From NCBI RefSeq assembly GCF_963675165.1, contig NC_087380.1:7075017-7139016 (forward strand): a stretch of 64,000 nt of DNA, written 5' to 3'. The notes below the pieces were generated by a model. The model searched no databases, was not told the DNA's origin, and worked only from the letters and a program-made list of their open reading frames with translations. Of the stretch, positions 15,969 to 28,050 are shown piece after piece. Origin of the DNA: Halichondria panicea (taxonomy: Eukaryota > Porifera > Demospongiae > Suberitida > Halichondriidae). Position numbers and translations under genes: made by a program. Each line of letters starts with the position of its first letter. Position 1 is the stretch's first letter.

Positions 15969-18900
15969 ATGAGCTCAAAATCTCCATACTACAGTTCGCT
16001 GGAGCAGGAGCAAAGCACAGCCATGGACTTCCACCATTCCACAAGTATACAGAGCTCAAGCGATAGCTCATACGATGGTATAAATGCAGAAGCTAGTCTG
16101 GCGTTTTGTGACATCCTCTACACCATCCCGACTGGGTGGCCGTGGGCAAAGAGCAACAAAGTCATTCTCAATTCAGTCAGGTGAGGGGAGTACTACTGAA
16201 TGGTACATGGTGGATATTATATAATGGTTGATATTATTATTATACCTCTTTGCATAACATAATTATGTCTTTACATAACTCCAGGTAGCTGGTGCATACA
16301 TGCACTGAATGCTTGGCACATGCGCTGTGGTTTGTGCATTGTATTCAAATGCATGGTGCATTGTTCTAATCATGTGGTGCAACCACGGTGATAGATTACA
16401 TAAGAATGTCACATGTAGTTGGCAGGTTTAACAATGAACATGTGAGAATAGCATTCTAGTTGGTCCCACATCAAAGGTATCATATAATTATCACTGGTGT
16501 ATCATATGACTATCACATAACTATTATGCAGTGGTGTAATGAGCCCGGGGCTGAATGCCATCCTCGGACCAACTGGCAGTGGAAAAACAACGTAAGAAAA
16601 ACTGTCTTCATAAAATGTGTGATAATTATTATTTCCGCCTTTAATATAATTTCCCTAATCCTTTGATGTGGTTGCAACTCCCTGTGGTGTGTGTGTGCAG
16701 GTTGTTGGACATTCTGGCCGATCGTAAGTCCAGCTCTCGAGTGAGCGGAAGTGTTCTAGTGAACGGACGACTGAGGGAGGACAACTTCAGGTTCAAGACT
16801 GGATATGTTGTTCAGGTGCAGAGGGTTTTATATTATATCCATTGTATTTGTACTGTTGCAGTTGTGTGGTATTTTTGTTCATTTTTAGCCAATCAAAGAA
16901 TAATAATTAATAATTGTTGTATGGCCTGGAAAATAGATTTCTACTTATAATGCATTGCCAATTAATTTAATTAACTCAGCCCCTATCATATCCATCTACC
17001 GTATCACTTGAATATTTTTCTGGTGAAAACCCTTTGCGAATGAGCCAAATCAGCTGAAAAAGTTACCCTTTGCGATCTAACTATTGCGCTCTGGCAAGGA
17101 TTGTGCTTTACTAGGTTTTCGATTTTATTGTTGCGAATTGATCAACCCTCGCAAAGTTCGCATGATGCTCACAAAACATTCTAATAATAATTATGATATC
17201 TACATAATTATTGGCAGATAAATAATATTCATCTTTCTAACAGGATGACATAGTGACGGGAAGTTTAACAGTGAAAGAGAACTTTATGTTCTCAGCTGCT
17301 CTGCGTCTGCCCTCCTCCACCAGCTGGGCACAACGCGAGGAGAGGGTCGCCACTGTCATACAAGAACTGGGTCTGGAAAGATGTGCCAATCAAAAGGTAT
17401 GCTATCCTCATCTGGTAGCTTGTAGATTTATTTTGATACTCACCAACTTCTGCAGAGAAGTGTGGCTTGTAGATTTCTTGTAGGGGGTTTTCCCTTTGTG
17501 TTGGATTGGGCAAACAGTTTTTTTATTGAATCTTTCCCTCCCTTCAGATTGGCACAGAATTCTTCCGTGGTGTGTCTGGGGGAGAGAGGAAGAGGACTAA
17601 CATTGGGATGGAGCTCATCATAGAGCCTCAGGTCTTGTTTCTGGACGAGCCCACCACTGGACTGGACGCATACACAGCTGTCTCTGTTGTACAGCTACTC
17701 AAACGGTGAGACAATCTTCAACTATAGGGATCGATACAACAGCAGCTACTGAAATACTATCTCCACTAGAATTGCTTCCACTATGTAGCTGACTTCTAAT
17801 TGCCTGTAAAATCAGTTTAATTGTAAAAATTCTGTGTCTCTTAGATGCAGCGTAGCTCTATTACATGTGGTATGTGTTTAGATCAATGGGTTTATGACGG
17901 CCACTATAGGTTGGGCTCTACTGGTAACCGCGTCGTGGTCATGTCCATCCACCAACCTCGCTACTCCATCTTCAAACTGTTTGACACTCTAACGATGCTG
18001 TCTCTAGGCAACACAGTTTTCCATGGCCCCGCCCACCAGGCACTACCTTACTTCAACAGACTGGGTAAGTAACAACATACCACCTTGGCCTACCACTCTG
18101 TTGACCTGCCCCACCCCCTCCTCACAGGTTATGAGTGTGAGGAACACGACAACCCTGCCGACTACTTCCTGGATATTATCAACCGTTGCGAGCTCACTCT
18201 AAAAGGTGAAAAAGAGTGTCAACTGTCAAAAGAAGTCATGTGTGCAAACATCATGTTGTGTGATTACTGAAGAGCTTAGTGAATAGTACATACATGTCCT
18301 TTCTTTTGAGCAAAGCCCCGAGTTTACTACCCTATTTCTGCAGACGAGAAGACAGAGAGCACCCCCCTCCTGGGTGCCCCCCACAGTGCCCCCACGGATC
18401 TGGCCAGTGAATACCTGGGCTCACCAGAGTGTCAGAGTGTGCGTAGCTCCCTCGGACCAATCGTGGAGGGGATGGTGGGAACTAAAAGGGCCAATGGAGG
18501 ACCTCTTGGCTCATTGCTCTCCATCGACAATTATGCTACAAACTTCTTCTGGCAGGTACGTGTAGTAGAAGTTTTATTGTTGCAATTGCGTGTAACATGT
18601 AGTTTTGAGGTTCAAATCTGTTGGCTCAACGCTATTAATTATTGATGATTATAATTACCTGCATGGCATCTGACACAAAGTAGAAAATTAATTTGCGTGT
18701 ATTTTTCATGTACATTGTATTTGTGTCATGTTGTGAAGTGTTTCATTTCGTCCCTCCCTCTCCTGTGCAGTGTGTAGTGGTGGGGTTCAGGGCGGCTGTG
18801 AAGATCTGGAGGAACCCTTTAACAATTGTTATGCAGGTCCGGTTCCAATATTCCCATTCCAGTAACATAGTTCCCATGCAGTTCGCCAATGCCCAGTTAC

Positions 18901-19025
18901 AATACTTTGTTTGTTCTTATGCAGACTCTTGTGATGGTGATATTTGCTCTGATTGTGGGAGGGATCTACTTCCAACTTGCCAGTACCCCCAGTGGAATGA
19001 TGGACAGGTATATATATCCCCCACC

Positions 19026-19067
<42 letters not shown>

Positions 19068-19081
19068 CACACAAGTGACAG

Positions 19082-19118
<37 letters not shown>

Positions 19119-20950
19119 GGCTGGGGGTTATTTTCTTCATTGTAATGAGTCAAGTGTTTGGAAACCTTGGAGCCATTGAACTCTTCATCAAAGAGAGGGC
19201 AGCCTTTCTGTAAGCAACCACCTTGTGTGTGTAATACCAGCTATGCATGTATAGGCTAGCTATGATCGCCATGTATAGGCTCATTGTGGTGACCTAGTAA
19301 TTGTACAGGACTGTCAGATGTCCTGTGTAAGTGGCATAGATGTTTTTGAGAACTGAACCCTTTAAGTGCTGTACTGTATTATTGTGCCGCCACCCAGTAG
19401 CTGTTACATGTACATGTGTTGTACAGTAACTCCTGTGTCATTCATTATATATGATGATTCATTTACAGCCACGAAAGCTCCAGTGGCTACTATCGTGTGT
19501 CCGTGTACTTCTTGTCCAAGTCAGTGACAGACCTGATGATCATGAGGATGATACCTCTCACCGTCTTCTCAGCCATCACGTACTTCATGATAGGTATGTA
19601 CTGTACCGTGCATAGGACACTAATTAGTTAGGTACTACCATATTGCATTCCTAAAGTATGACAGGATGTGTAGAGTTGGTAGCTAGCCGCTAATGAGTAT
19701 AGGTACCTGCTCACTACTGTAGTGCATTCCTGAAGCACTCGATCCCGATCCTCCCATCAACAGGGAAGTGAGCTAGGAGCTAATATCTGGAAGTACACTG
19801 TCGTCATGCACATGTATAGTGTAGTCTTAACTACATGTAGGTAGCTTGATGGTAAATAATTGTCCCTTATAGGGTTCCAATACGATGCTGCCAAGTTTGG
19901 TGTGTTCTACCTGACGCTAGCCCTCACCTCGATGGCAGGGGCTGCCCTAGCCTTCACCTGCAGTGCCATGGTCAGTGTGTTTGCAGTCGCCAACCTCCTA
20001 GTCTCTCTCATCTTCATCCTCTACATGGTTAGTCCCTTGATGTGGTTTTTAATTCCGTGTATACAATTTCTTATGCTTTTATAAAGATAACGTACTTTCA
20101 AATGGTGGCATTAAAATGCATATTTGTGCAAGTATTTATCAATTTGGCCCATTAGATCAACATACTACAGTTATGGCTGTTGAAAGATGCTCAACTAACC
20201 CCCCCCCCCGTTTAATCAATGGTTCGGGGACTCTTTCAGCTGCCATATTGTGTACCGTTCATGTCGTACTTTTTTCTCCCTGTGCAGTTGTTTGGGGGGT
20301 TTCTGATTGGCCTTTCTTCTATCCCTGACTGGATCTCGTGGATGAAGTACCTCAGCATCTTCAGATACTCCATTGAGGCGAGTCCCCTCTCATAGTAGCC
20401 GCCCTCATACACCCCATCCCCATTTCCTTGTATGATTACCGTATAACTGGTTATTTTCGCAGTGGCCTCTATTCTCAAAAATAAAATCCGTGAAATATTT
20501 AGTTTGAGCAATCTGCGAACGCTAAACGGTATTTAACGTAATTTCCAAATGTTCTCAGGCCATCTCTGTGAACGAGCTGCAAGACCAGTGGTATTCTGAG
20601 AAGCTGGGACCCAATGGTACTTGGTAAGTGCATGTGATGAGGCCAATCAAAAAGCAAAATAATTATCATTGGATATTCGATAACCAAAAATAGAGTACGC
20701 TATAATTATGTGCGACACAAATTTTCCATGCACTTTTTCACATTTTTCAAAACTTTTTTGCCCCAGCCCATATGAAGTGAAAAATGCGACATGTTATGCT
20801 GATGGTAATCTAGTCCTCAAGTATCGTGGCTACTCCCTCGATTGGCTCTGGTATGATCAGATAGCACTAGCGGGGACCACCCTCGGTTGGCTAATTCTAG
20901 CGTACATTGTGCTCAGGATTGTCAAGATTTATTACAGACACTTTAAGTAA
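15969..20950 (+). CDS. ABCG2-like: ABCG2-like half transporter, copy B (16 exons)
   Basis: Paralog of the divergent neighbour. Exons 15969-16180, 16532-16591, 16701-16815, 17244-17396, 17548-17705, 17910-18064, 18128-18205, 18344-18555, 18771-18836, 18925-19007, 19120-19209, 19469-19593, 19873-20027, 20288-20377, 20559-20623 and 20767-20950 give 666 residues in consistent phase. Walker [10 protein letters not shown], signature [15 protein letters not shown], Walker [14 protein letters not shown] and [11 protein letters not shown] are intact. Ten exons have exactly the same length as in copy A, so the two arose by inverted duplication. Copy B has one extra intron (18556-18770) inside the region of copy A exon 8. 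The intron after 20377 starts with GC, not GT, where copy A has GTAAGT. Exon 11 is preceded by a CA repeat. The external loop before the last helix differs most between the copies. Confidence 0.93.
16998..17170. repeat. Degenerate short repeat in ABCG-B intron 3
   Basis: Contains TTTTTCTGGTGAAAACCC, CTTTGCGA and TCTAACTATTGCG. The same motifs recur in order at about 27360-27500 beside a GLYAT pseudogene. Probably an old MITE. Confidence 0.55.
19029..19119. repeat. (CA)n run at ABCG-B exon 11 acceptor
   Basis: Two CA runs separated by a short interruption. The second runs into CACTCACAG, the exon 11 splice acceptor at 19118-19119. This matches the arrangement at another intron of copy A. Confidence 0.9.
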
Positions 20951-21309
20951 CTGTTTTTTATTTCATCAAGTGACACATGTTTAGAATGCCTGATACTGTC
21001 AGCAGGAGTACTCTATTATTTTAAGTTGAACCCTATACTATATAATAATTGTTTGCATGTTTCACTTACGTTGCATTGGTTGGGTACTGACTTGAGACTA
21101 CTTGATTAACTCTAGCTTCCAGAGCTTCACACAGGTATGGTGTGTTGACCTACCCAGAAACTTGAATGACTTTAATTCCAAGAGTCATTTTTATAATACT
21201 GCATGCATGCATGTGGCTGTAATTCATTTATCCTCGGTGGGCATGCGCAAGCGAGGTGTACGTAGTGTGTCTGTGTGTCTGCGTGTGTGTGTGTGTGTGT
21301 GTGTGTGTC

Positions 21310-21340
<31 letters not shown>

Positions 21341-22363
21341 CTGCGTGCGCGTGTGTGCGTGCGTGCGTGTGTGTGTGTAGACTGCTACAGCTGCTCAAGG
21401 ATGAATCAAGTGCAAGTAAGAGTTTGTATAGGCTTATAGTCATGTCATGTTTACTTGGATTTAATTCGTGGATTTGCAAAATAATGCTTCGTTCTCGAGT
21501 TATGCCTATAGTTTTGCTTACTTGGAATGCCATTGCAGCCTTTTCAGAAGAGCACGTAGCCAAACTTGTTTACCGAGTGTTGCTACTCTACTTAGTAGTT
21601 AGCTCTGCACTAAAACGCTAGCTATTGGTAGCTTCAAGAGTGAGAAGAGAGCTGCAAGGCTCTGCTGACTTGCAGCATAGATAGAGCAAAGAGGGATTGG
21701 CAACAAAATCGACCTCGAATAACCATCCGTGTTGCCCCGGCGTTACTCGAGGCTGTCTACTTCAACGTAGGAAGACAGCCTTGAGTAAAGCACAGGCTGG
21801 GAATGGTTAAGGAGACAACTGATTGTCTTACTGTCAGTATAACAATCCTACTGCTGATTTTGACTTCATTTCCATGCTTAGACAATCTTAGCTATATTAT
21901 AGGTGCTATTGGTACATAGCCATAAAAAACGGTGAAAAGAGGTGAAAAAAGCGCTATGTACCGCTAGCTCTTTCTCAACAATCTAGAAAAAATTTTGGGA
22001 ATTTCCACATAATACACATCATCAAGAAGCATGGAAATAAAGTTTTGGTTGCTATTCTTGCATGCAGCCCTATAAAAGCAAGGTGGTCTAGCTATAATTA
22101 TTATATGCATGCATTGTTTTAATGTCTGCAACCCCCACGTACATGATGAGCAGCACCTAAAACCCATGCAGTTTTCATCATGCATGCATGTACATGTATT
22201 ATGCTCTATAAAAACTGTTGACCAATAATTATTTGTGTTAATTACATAACTGGAAAAGGTGAGGGTGCATGCATGTGGTGAGCCTGTAATTAACAAATTC
22301 CTGACCTCTTTCATGTGATCTTTCATGTGATCATGAATAGCTCTTTTATTGACACTCAACACA
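20951..22363. other. ABCG-B to GLYAT spacer with microsatellite and repeats
   Basis: No gene recognised. 21276-21379 is a long (TG)n/(TGCG)n microsatellite. 21380-21560 matches, inverted, the repeat at about 42110-42345 (shared pieces include AATGCCATTGCAGCCTT and GCATGCGCA). 21690-21810 has a foldback (CGAGGCTGTCTAC with GAAGACAGCCTTGAG) that recurs at about 46770-46900. 22030-22363 is nearly identical to 27735-28050 upstream of another GLYAT copy and is probably part of the duplicated unit, including its promoter. Confidence 0.6.
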
Positions 22364-25036
22364 ATGCTGAAGCTACAGGCTCTACTAAGACCCAGATCAG
22401 TGTCCACATTTCCTCCAAAGTGCTCATTGTCAAAAAGTGGGGAGAATGAGATTGAGCTTACTAAAGGCGTTCTTCGTGGGATCATCTCTGAACTAAAAGA
22501 CGACATGCCAAGAGCTCTCAGTGTATGTACGTGTATACGGTTATGCATGCATAAATTATGTTAAATTGTTATGTTGTATTTACTGATTAAAGCTTGCAAT
22601 GTTGAAGAATTATTACTGTATAGATCTACTTCTAATAAGGCGCTGCTTTTTTTTTGAGACAAAGTGTACCAAGAGTTTATCATTCATTATTTATTCATTA
22701 TTCCTAATGAACTCTTGAGTGTACGTATGCAAAACAAGAAATAGCCTAATATGGTGCCTTATGGGATAAATCTCCAGGTGGCGCATTAATTATTAGAAGG
22801 AGGCCTCTTTTAGGTATATAAATGTGTACAAAGTTAATTTCCACATAATAATACACATGCAGGCAGTTGGCCTTTTAAAGAGTGCTCTTGAGGGACGTGT
22901 ACTGTGCAAGCTCCACACTGACAGTTGGCCTTCATTCAACACCCTTGTCTGTCAGGTCATCTACCCCAGAGCGTCAGAGGTACAGTGCCTTTAGTCTATA
23001 GAGTAAATAAACGCAATTTGGTACGTGTTAGTACATAAATGTAAATATTTTGAGATTGGAATATTTCTAAGAAAATATGATGATACCATTGTGTTGGTGA
23101 ACAAATTATCTAAAACATATCCAAAAATATTTCCATGGCAACCAAAGGTGGTGGGTATGTGGTGGTTTATAAAACACCAACATTTTTCTATAGTGGACAA
23201 TCGCTTAGCGATGGAAAAGACCAATTGTTTTCGGCTAAGGTATGGAACTTTGGCACAACATTCCTGAATAGTTTAGCTAACATATGCATGGTTACGTATA
23301 GCTTACATAAGTACACGTACTGATTAATACTCAATTATGGGATATTTTAGGTGCCTTTTCGCTTAGCGATGGAACTCAAGCAAATTTGTCGGCTAAGGTC
23401 TAATTGTTTTTGCACATTAATTGTTAATAAATTTTCTATCTTTTGATACAAAAAAGTTGTCCAGAAATACTTTAGTTCCGGAGATATTTCATGTTACACA
23501 TATATTTTACGATCACCCCCATTTTTACCTAAAATGATTTCCCACTACAACAACTTTTGGGGAAATATTTTCAAATAAGGTTGTAGCTTATTTATTCACC
23601 TACACAATGGTATCAGCAGCACAATTTCTTAGAAATGTTCCAATCTTGAGATACATTTAAGTACAACTACTCACTCTGTGGTTAAATTTACTCTCAAAGC
23701 TGAAGGTACTGTATATATATATATGTTATATGCCGGTATAAATATATATAGGTTGTCAAAATTTGATACTACAACTGGCCCATCGCTTCATGATGATATC
23801 ACCATGCACGCACAGGTTGCTGATCTGCTCTGCTATTCTCGTGGCTCTGGAGATGATTTACTTCAACTACTTCTCTCACAAAATCTGATTTCATGGAGAA
23901 AGAAACAGCAAATTCATTGTAAGCTGTTGCAGTATCAGAGTCACACAGTTTATACACACACCACTATAGGTATAGAATCTAGTATAAAGTATACTCTGGG
24001 AAACCAAGGTTATTGCACAGTCATACAGTCACTATATATGCAGACCTTGAGAGTGAGTTGAGTGACTACTTGTGTGAGCACTTAGTGGACCCCTCCACTG
24101 GTAGGAAAGTGATGACCAACTTTTTAGAAGGTGTGGCTGCTTACCTTCCTGACAACGTGCAATTCAAAACAGAAATGTGAGTGTATTATATAGGTATACT
24201 GTAGGGAGATCTTGGTGATAACTGCCATCATGCTGTCACGTGTGTATGCACCATTTCTGCCCTCAAGGTATGGTGATACACTGACTGAATGTACATGATT
24301 GTATAGTACAGTAGAACCTCGGATTATCTGGACACCGTGGTTCCAGCTCAGAGGCAGGCCAGATAACCGGATGATCGAATAAGATAAACCACGCCTTGAT
24401 CCACCCACTTAATTGATAAACAACAGTGCAAATTTAGTGCACGTGGGCGTCTGCACATGCGTCCATGGTAACAGCTGTTAATTGCACATACGCATTAAGG
24501 GACACGCCCATTTTCAGCCGAGCCGGATAATCGAGGTTCTACTGTACCACATACTGTGCATTCTGAGTGTACTATAGTCTACCGATATTAACTTGCTGCA
24601 TGCATGTATGTATACTTCGTGTAGGACATGTCCCGATGGTTTTGTACTCGGATCCCTCAAGCCTCATCACACACCACTTGTTGTTGAACATTGGGGTCGT
24701 TTGCGTGGCTGGCCTAAAGAAATGTCCTATTTTGAAGATCTTATCTTAAACTTTGTATCAAGAGCCCTCTACAGTGTTGATGATCGAGACTCCCCAGTGA
24801 CCTGGAGTTTACAGCATGTTTATGGAAGTATGGGTAATTTATTTTCAATAGAAGCGTTTCGAGAAAAGAGTCTTGCCACTTTCGTTGGTATAGAGATGAT
24901 CAAAGCTGTAGCAGCACAAGGGTTTACACCGTGGTCAGTTTTGCAAGTAGAAAATACTACAATGAGAAAGATGAATGCAAAACTTGGAGGTCTTGAGTCA
25001 AAGTACACTCTAAAGCGATCGGCTTTAGGACTATAG
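22364..25036 (+). CDS. GLYATL: Glycine N-acyltransferase-like protein, copy 1 (intact)
   Basis: GNAT-fold enzyme family that transfers acyl groups from acyl-CoA to glycine or glutamine, usually mitochondrial. Exons 22364-22522, 22863-22979, 23816-23918, 24044-24176 and 24625-25036 join in phase to 307 residues (human GLYAT 296). The MLKLQALLRPRSVSTF start is basic and amphipathic like a mitochondrial presequence. SALEGRVLCKLHTDSWPSFN matches the Gly_acyl_tr_N pattern (..VDKWPDFNTVV). The terminal exon encodes the acetyl-CoA-binding C-terminal domain: DSPVTWSLQHVYGSMG (family PVSWxLMDxTGEMRMxxT), then AVAAQGFTPWSVL and NTTMRKMNAKLGG, as in the GLYAT C-terminus. Intron 2 contains a 733-bp foldback element and intron 4 a pogo-like MITE. 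The similarity is remote but runs the whole length. Substrate unknown. Confidence 0.8.
22981..23713. mobile_element. 733-bp foldback element in GLYAT copy 1 intron 2
   Basis: About 105-bp imperfect inverted arms: the left begins TACAGTGCCTTTAGTCTATA, and the right, read inversely, TACAGTACCTTCAGC. They share GAGAGTAAAT and GATTGGAATATTTCTAAGAA. The interior has repeated CGCTTAGCGATGGAA motifs. A relative lies at 39585-40245. It starts two bases into the intron, so the donor GT partly overlaps the element. Confidence 0.75.
24309..24544. mobile_element. Pogo/Tigger-type MITE (GLYAT copy 1 intron 4)
   Basis: 236-bp element with TIR CAGTAGAACCTCGGATTATC and inverse GATAATCGAGGTTCTACTG, flanked by TA on both sides, as expected of Tc1/mariner-pogo insertions. 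The same insertion is present in copy 4 (29021-29258), so it predates that duplication. A third copy is at 48224-48461. Confidence 0.9.
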
Positions 25037-26072
25037 TTACTGTCTCAATGTAACTGTGTGTGTATGTTGAAGGCAACTTGTTCATTTGTGTCAATCTTTT
25101 GTACAGTATATATAAGCATCTGTTGTCTTTGTCTCTATACTGGTTGGTGCATTGCTGTGCTCGCATTAATTGTTGTGTGATGGAAAGGGAAGGGACGCAT
25201 GGGTGAGTAATTGAGTGAGCAATTGCAGGATTTGCGGAGACAGATTGACACTGATTATCATAATTATGAGCTCCATCTATTTTACATGTATATTTAGCTA
25301 AGAATTGGCCAAGGCATGTAATTGTGGGGGGATATCTTGAGCTAGGAAGTAGTCATGTTTGCTTGAGAGTGATCAGAGTGTAGAGAAATATGCCGCAGTA
25401 GGTATAGCCAAGTTGATACTGAATATTTTCTTTCAAGTGTGAAAACAAGGATTCAAAAAAAATTTGTTTTGTGGGGAGCTAGTTATATACTGGCTAACAA
25501 GAAATAGCCAATTTCAGTATAATTATACAAGTACAGCATGTGGTTGTGACATAGGCTGGGCAGGCGCCTATACGGTTTTAAGTAGAGTTGCATACTTCTT
25601 TTCATAATGAACTCTTGGCGGTATAGAATATATACTGTCTAGTAAGGCCACTGTTAGTTACATACTTGTTTCAGATCAACCTCCCTCCTTGATTTTGCTC
25701 ACCTCCTCAATTAAGTCATTATTGCTGATGTCAACCATTATTTGAGGTCAAAGTCATTTTTTTGCTGACATTGCATTATTTTACCATGTGCCATGTGCAA
25801 GTTGCATTGTGCACCAAAAAGCCATTGCGTAAAAAAAATTTATGTTCAGACTCCATCCTTTTGTGAATTTTTGTCAGTTAAAAAAACAGGATATGACGTC
25901 ATCAAATAATGGGATAATGAGTAATGAGGACCTCCCTCCCTCATCGGGGTTGAGTAGTATTCTCATCTGAAACAAGTATGCAACTAACAGTACTGGCCTA
26001 AGGGTTGTGAGCTAGAGATTAACCATTGGTTGTATAATATTGACATTAACTTGCTGTGTGTATTACACGTAG
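25037..26072. other. Duplicated 3' flank between two GLYAT terminal exons
   Basis: No gene. Nearly the whole stretch is repeated at 33256-34000, and parts at 34850-35330 (for example TAGCTAAGAATTGGCC and GGCAGGCGCCTATACGGTTT). It therefore travels with the terminal exon as one duplicated block. Confidence 0.7.
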
Positions 26073-26484
26073 GACATGTCCCGATGGTTTTGTACTCGGA
26101 AGCCTCAAGCCTCATCACACACCTCTTGTGCTCGAACACTGGAGTCATTTTAATGGATGGCCTAAAGAAAGGCCTTATTTTGAAGCTATTACCTCAAACT
26201 TTGTGTCGAGAGCCCTCTACAGTGTTGATGATCTAGACTCCCCCGTTACCTGGTGTTTACAGTATGGCTATGGAAGTATGGGGGGATTGTTTTCGATAGA
26301 AAAAGTTCGAAACAAGAATCTTGGCACTTTCGTTACCTTGGAGATGATCAAAGCTGTAGCAGCACAAGGGTTTACACCGTGGTCTGTTCTGCACTTATTG
26401 GACACTACAATGAAAAAGATGACTGCCAAACTTGGAGGGTATGAGTCAAAGCACACTCTAAAGTGGTCGGCTTTAGGACTATAA
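26073..26484 (+). CDS. Orphan GLYAT terminal exon (possible alternative last exon of copy 1)
   Basis: A 412-bp exon, exactly the length and phase of the copy 1 terminal exon, with an intact acceptor (CACGTAG) and an uninterrupted frame from TCPDGFVLGSLKPHH to KHTLKWSALGL. It diverges from copy 1 at many positions, including HFNGWPKERPYFEAITSNF and SIEKVRNKNLGTF. No exons a-d precede it in the 1 kb after the copy 1 stop. Either it is an alternative last exon for copy 1, giving a second C-terminal acyl-CoA domain, or it is a stranded remnant. The open frame over 137 codons argues for recent selection or recent origin. Confidence 0.6.
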
Positions 26485-27110
26485 ACTGATCATTATATAA
26501 CACTCTAATTGTGTGTGTCTATGCTATTCGTTGTATATATAGATGTATACAGAACATATACAAGTGTGTGTGTGACTGCATGTAATATATATATATTATG
26601 TGTGAACACATCGGTTGTACACTTTAATTGCGGCATGCATGTCTACTGGTTGGTTGCTATGCTTGCATGCATCTAAAGCAAGGTGATGCTAACTTACTAG
26701 ACTAGCTATATGCACAGTAAAAACACATTCGTTACAGTAACATAAAACAAATTGTCATGTTAAATGAAACGCAATTTTGAAATTTAATGACTGTAGAAAT
26801 TACATACATTTCTGTCATTTTAAACACTAAAATACGATGATGCATCTCTATATGTGTTTTTGCTGTGTGCAATCAGCATGGTTCAATTCTGCAGCACCTA
26901 ATTATAAAGACCCAGGTCCATACTCTTTATTGTTGTCAATTATATGATTTATCACCAATATTATTATGTTGTGTGTTGCCATGCATGCATATTTAACTTG
27001 AAGGGGTAGAGATCTATAATTAACCATGTTCATGACCTCTTTCAAGTAGAGTGCATGCATGCTAGAGTCTTGGTCAAAGCTCTTATTGTGTTGGTTTGAC
27101 ACCCAACACA

Positions 27111-27641
27111 ATGCTGAAGCTACAGGCTCTACTAAGGCCCAATTTTGTTAGATCAGTGTCCACATTTCCTCCGAAGTGCTCGTTGGCAAGAAGTGGGGAG
27201 AATGAGATTGAGCTTACTAAAGGCATTCTTCGTGCCACGAAGAATGCCTTTAGTAAGCTCACATCTCTGAACTACAAAATGACATGCCAAGAGCTCTCAG
27301 TCAGTGAGTGTATGTACGCGTGTATTATGCTTGCCTACAGTATCATACGCCCTTGGTATTACTAGAATATTTTGCTGGTGAAAAACCTTTGCGAAATCAG
27401 CATAAAATTTGACCATGGATAGAACAGTAAGATTCTTTCCTGTTCTATCTATGATTTGACCCATCTAACTATTGCGTTAATTCTGGCAAGGATGGCCGTA
27501 TGTATTTACTATAGCAATAATTTAGGTTTTGCACCGTGGTCTGTTCTGCGCTTATTGGACACTAGAATGAGAAACATGACTGCCAAGCTTGGATGGTGCG
27601 AGTCAAAGCACACTCTGAAGTGGTCGGCTTTAGGACCATAA
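27111..27641 (+). pseudogene. GLYAT pseudogene, copy 3 (exon 1 plus 3' tip only)
   Basis: Exon 1 homology starts at ATG 27111 (MLKLQALLRPNFVRSVSTFP) but is broken by a perfect fold-back duplication at 27210-27260. Exons 2-4 and most of the terminal exon are missing. Only about 110 bp of the terminal exon remain (27528-27641, PWSVLRLLDTRMRNMTAKLG). A degenerate repeat shared with about 17030-17110 lies between. Not expected to encode an active enzyme. Confidence 0.85.
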
Positions 27642-28007
27642 ATATATTATGTGTACACACATCTGTTGTACACTTTAATTGCATGTCACTTTAATTGCAT
27701 GTCTCGTATACCTCATGGTTGGTTGCATGGTTGCTATGCTTATATGCATGCAGCCCTATAAAAGCAAGGTGGTGCTAGCTATAATTATTATATGCATGCA
27801 TTGTTTTAATTTCTGCAACCCCCACGTACATGATGAGCAGCACCTAAAACCCATGCAGTTTCTATCATGCGATATGCATGTATTATGCTCTATAAAAACT
27901 GTTGACCAATAACATAACTGGAAAAGGTGAGGGTGCAAATGCAAGCATGTGGTGGGTAATTAACAAATTCCTGACCTCTTTCAAGTGAATAGCTCTTTTA
28001 TTGACAC

Positions 28008-28035
28008 CAAGAGTAGATACTCTTATCTACTCTTG
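28008..28035. mobile_element. 28-bp miniature insertion with 7-bp target duplication
   Basis: A near-palindromic 28-mer, starting CAAGAGTAGATA and ending TATCTACTCTTG, is flanked by TTGACAC on both sides (28001-28007 and 28036-28042). Paralogous copy 1 at about 22350 has a single TTGACAC-like site and no insert, so the empty site is visible. The termini match the 281-bp element at 38656-38936. Confidence 0.85.
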
Positions 28036-28050
28036 TTGACACTCAACACA

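Noticed and set aside
21228-21621. Cys/Val- and His/Thr-rich open frames around 21.3 kb
   Set aside because: They derive from the (TG)n microsatellite and a dispersed repeat also found inverted at about 42.2 kb.
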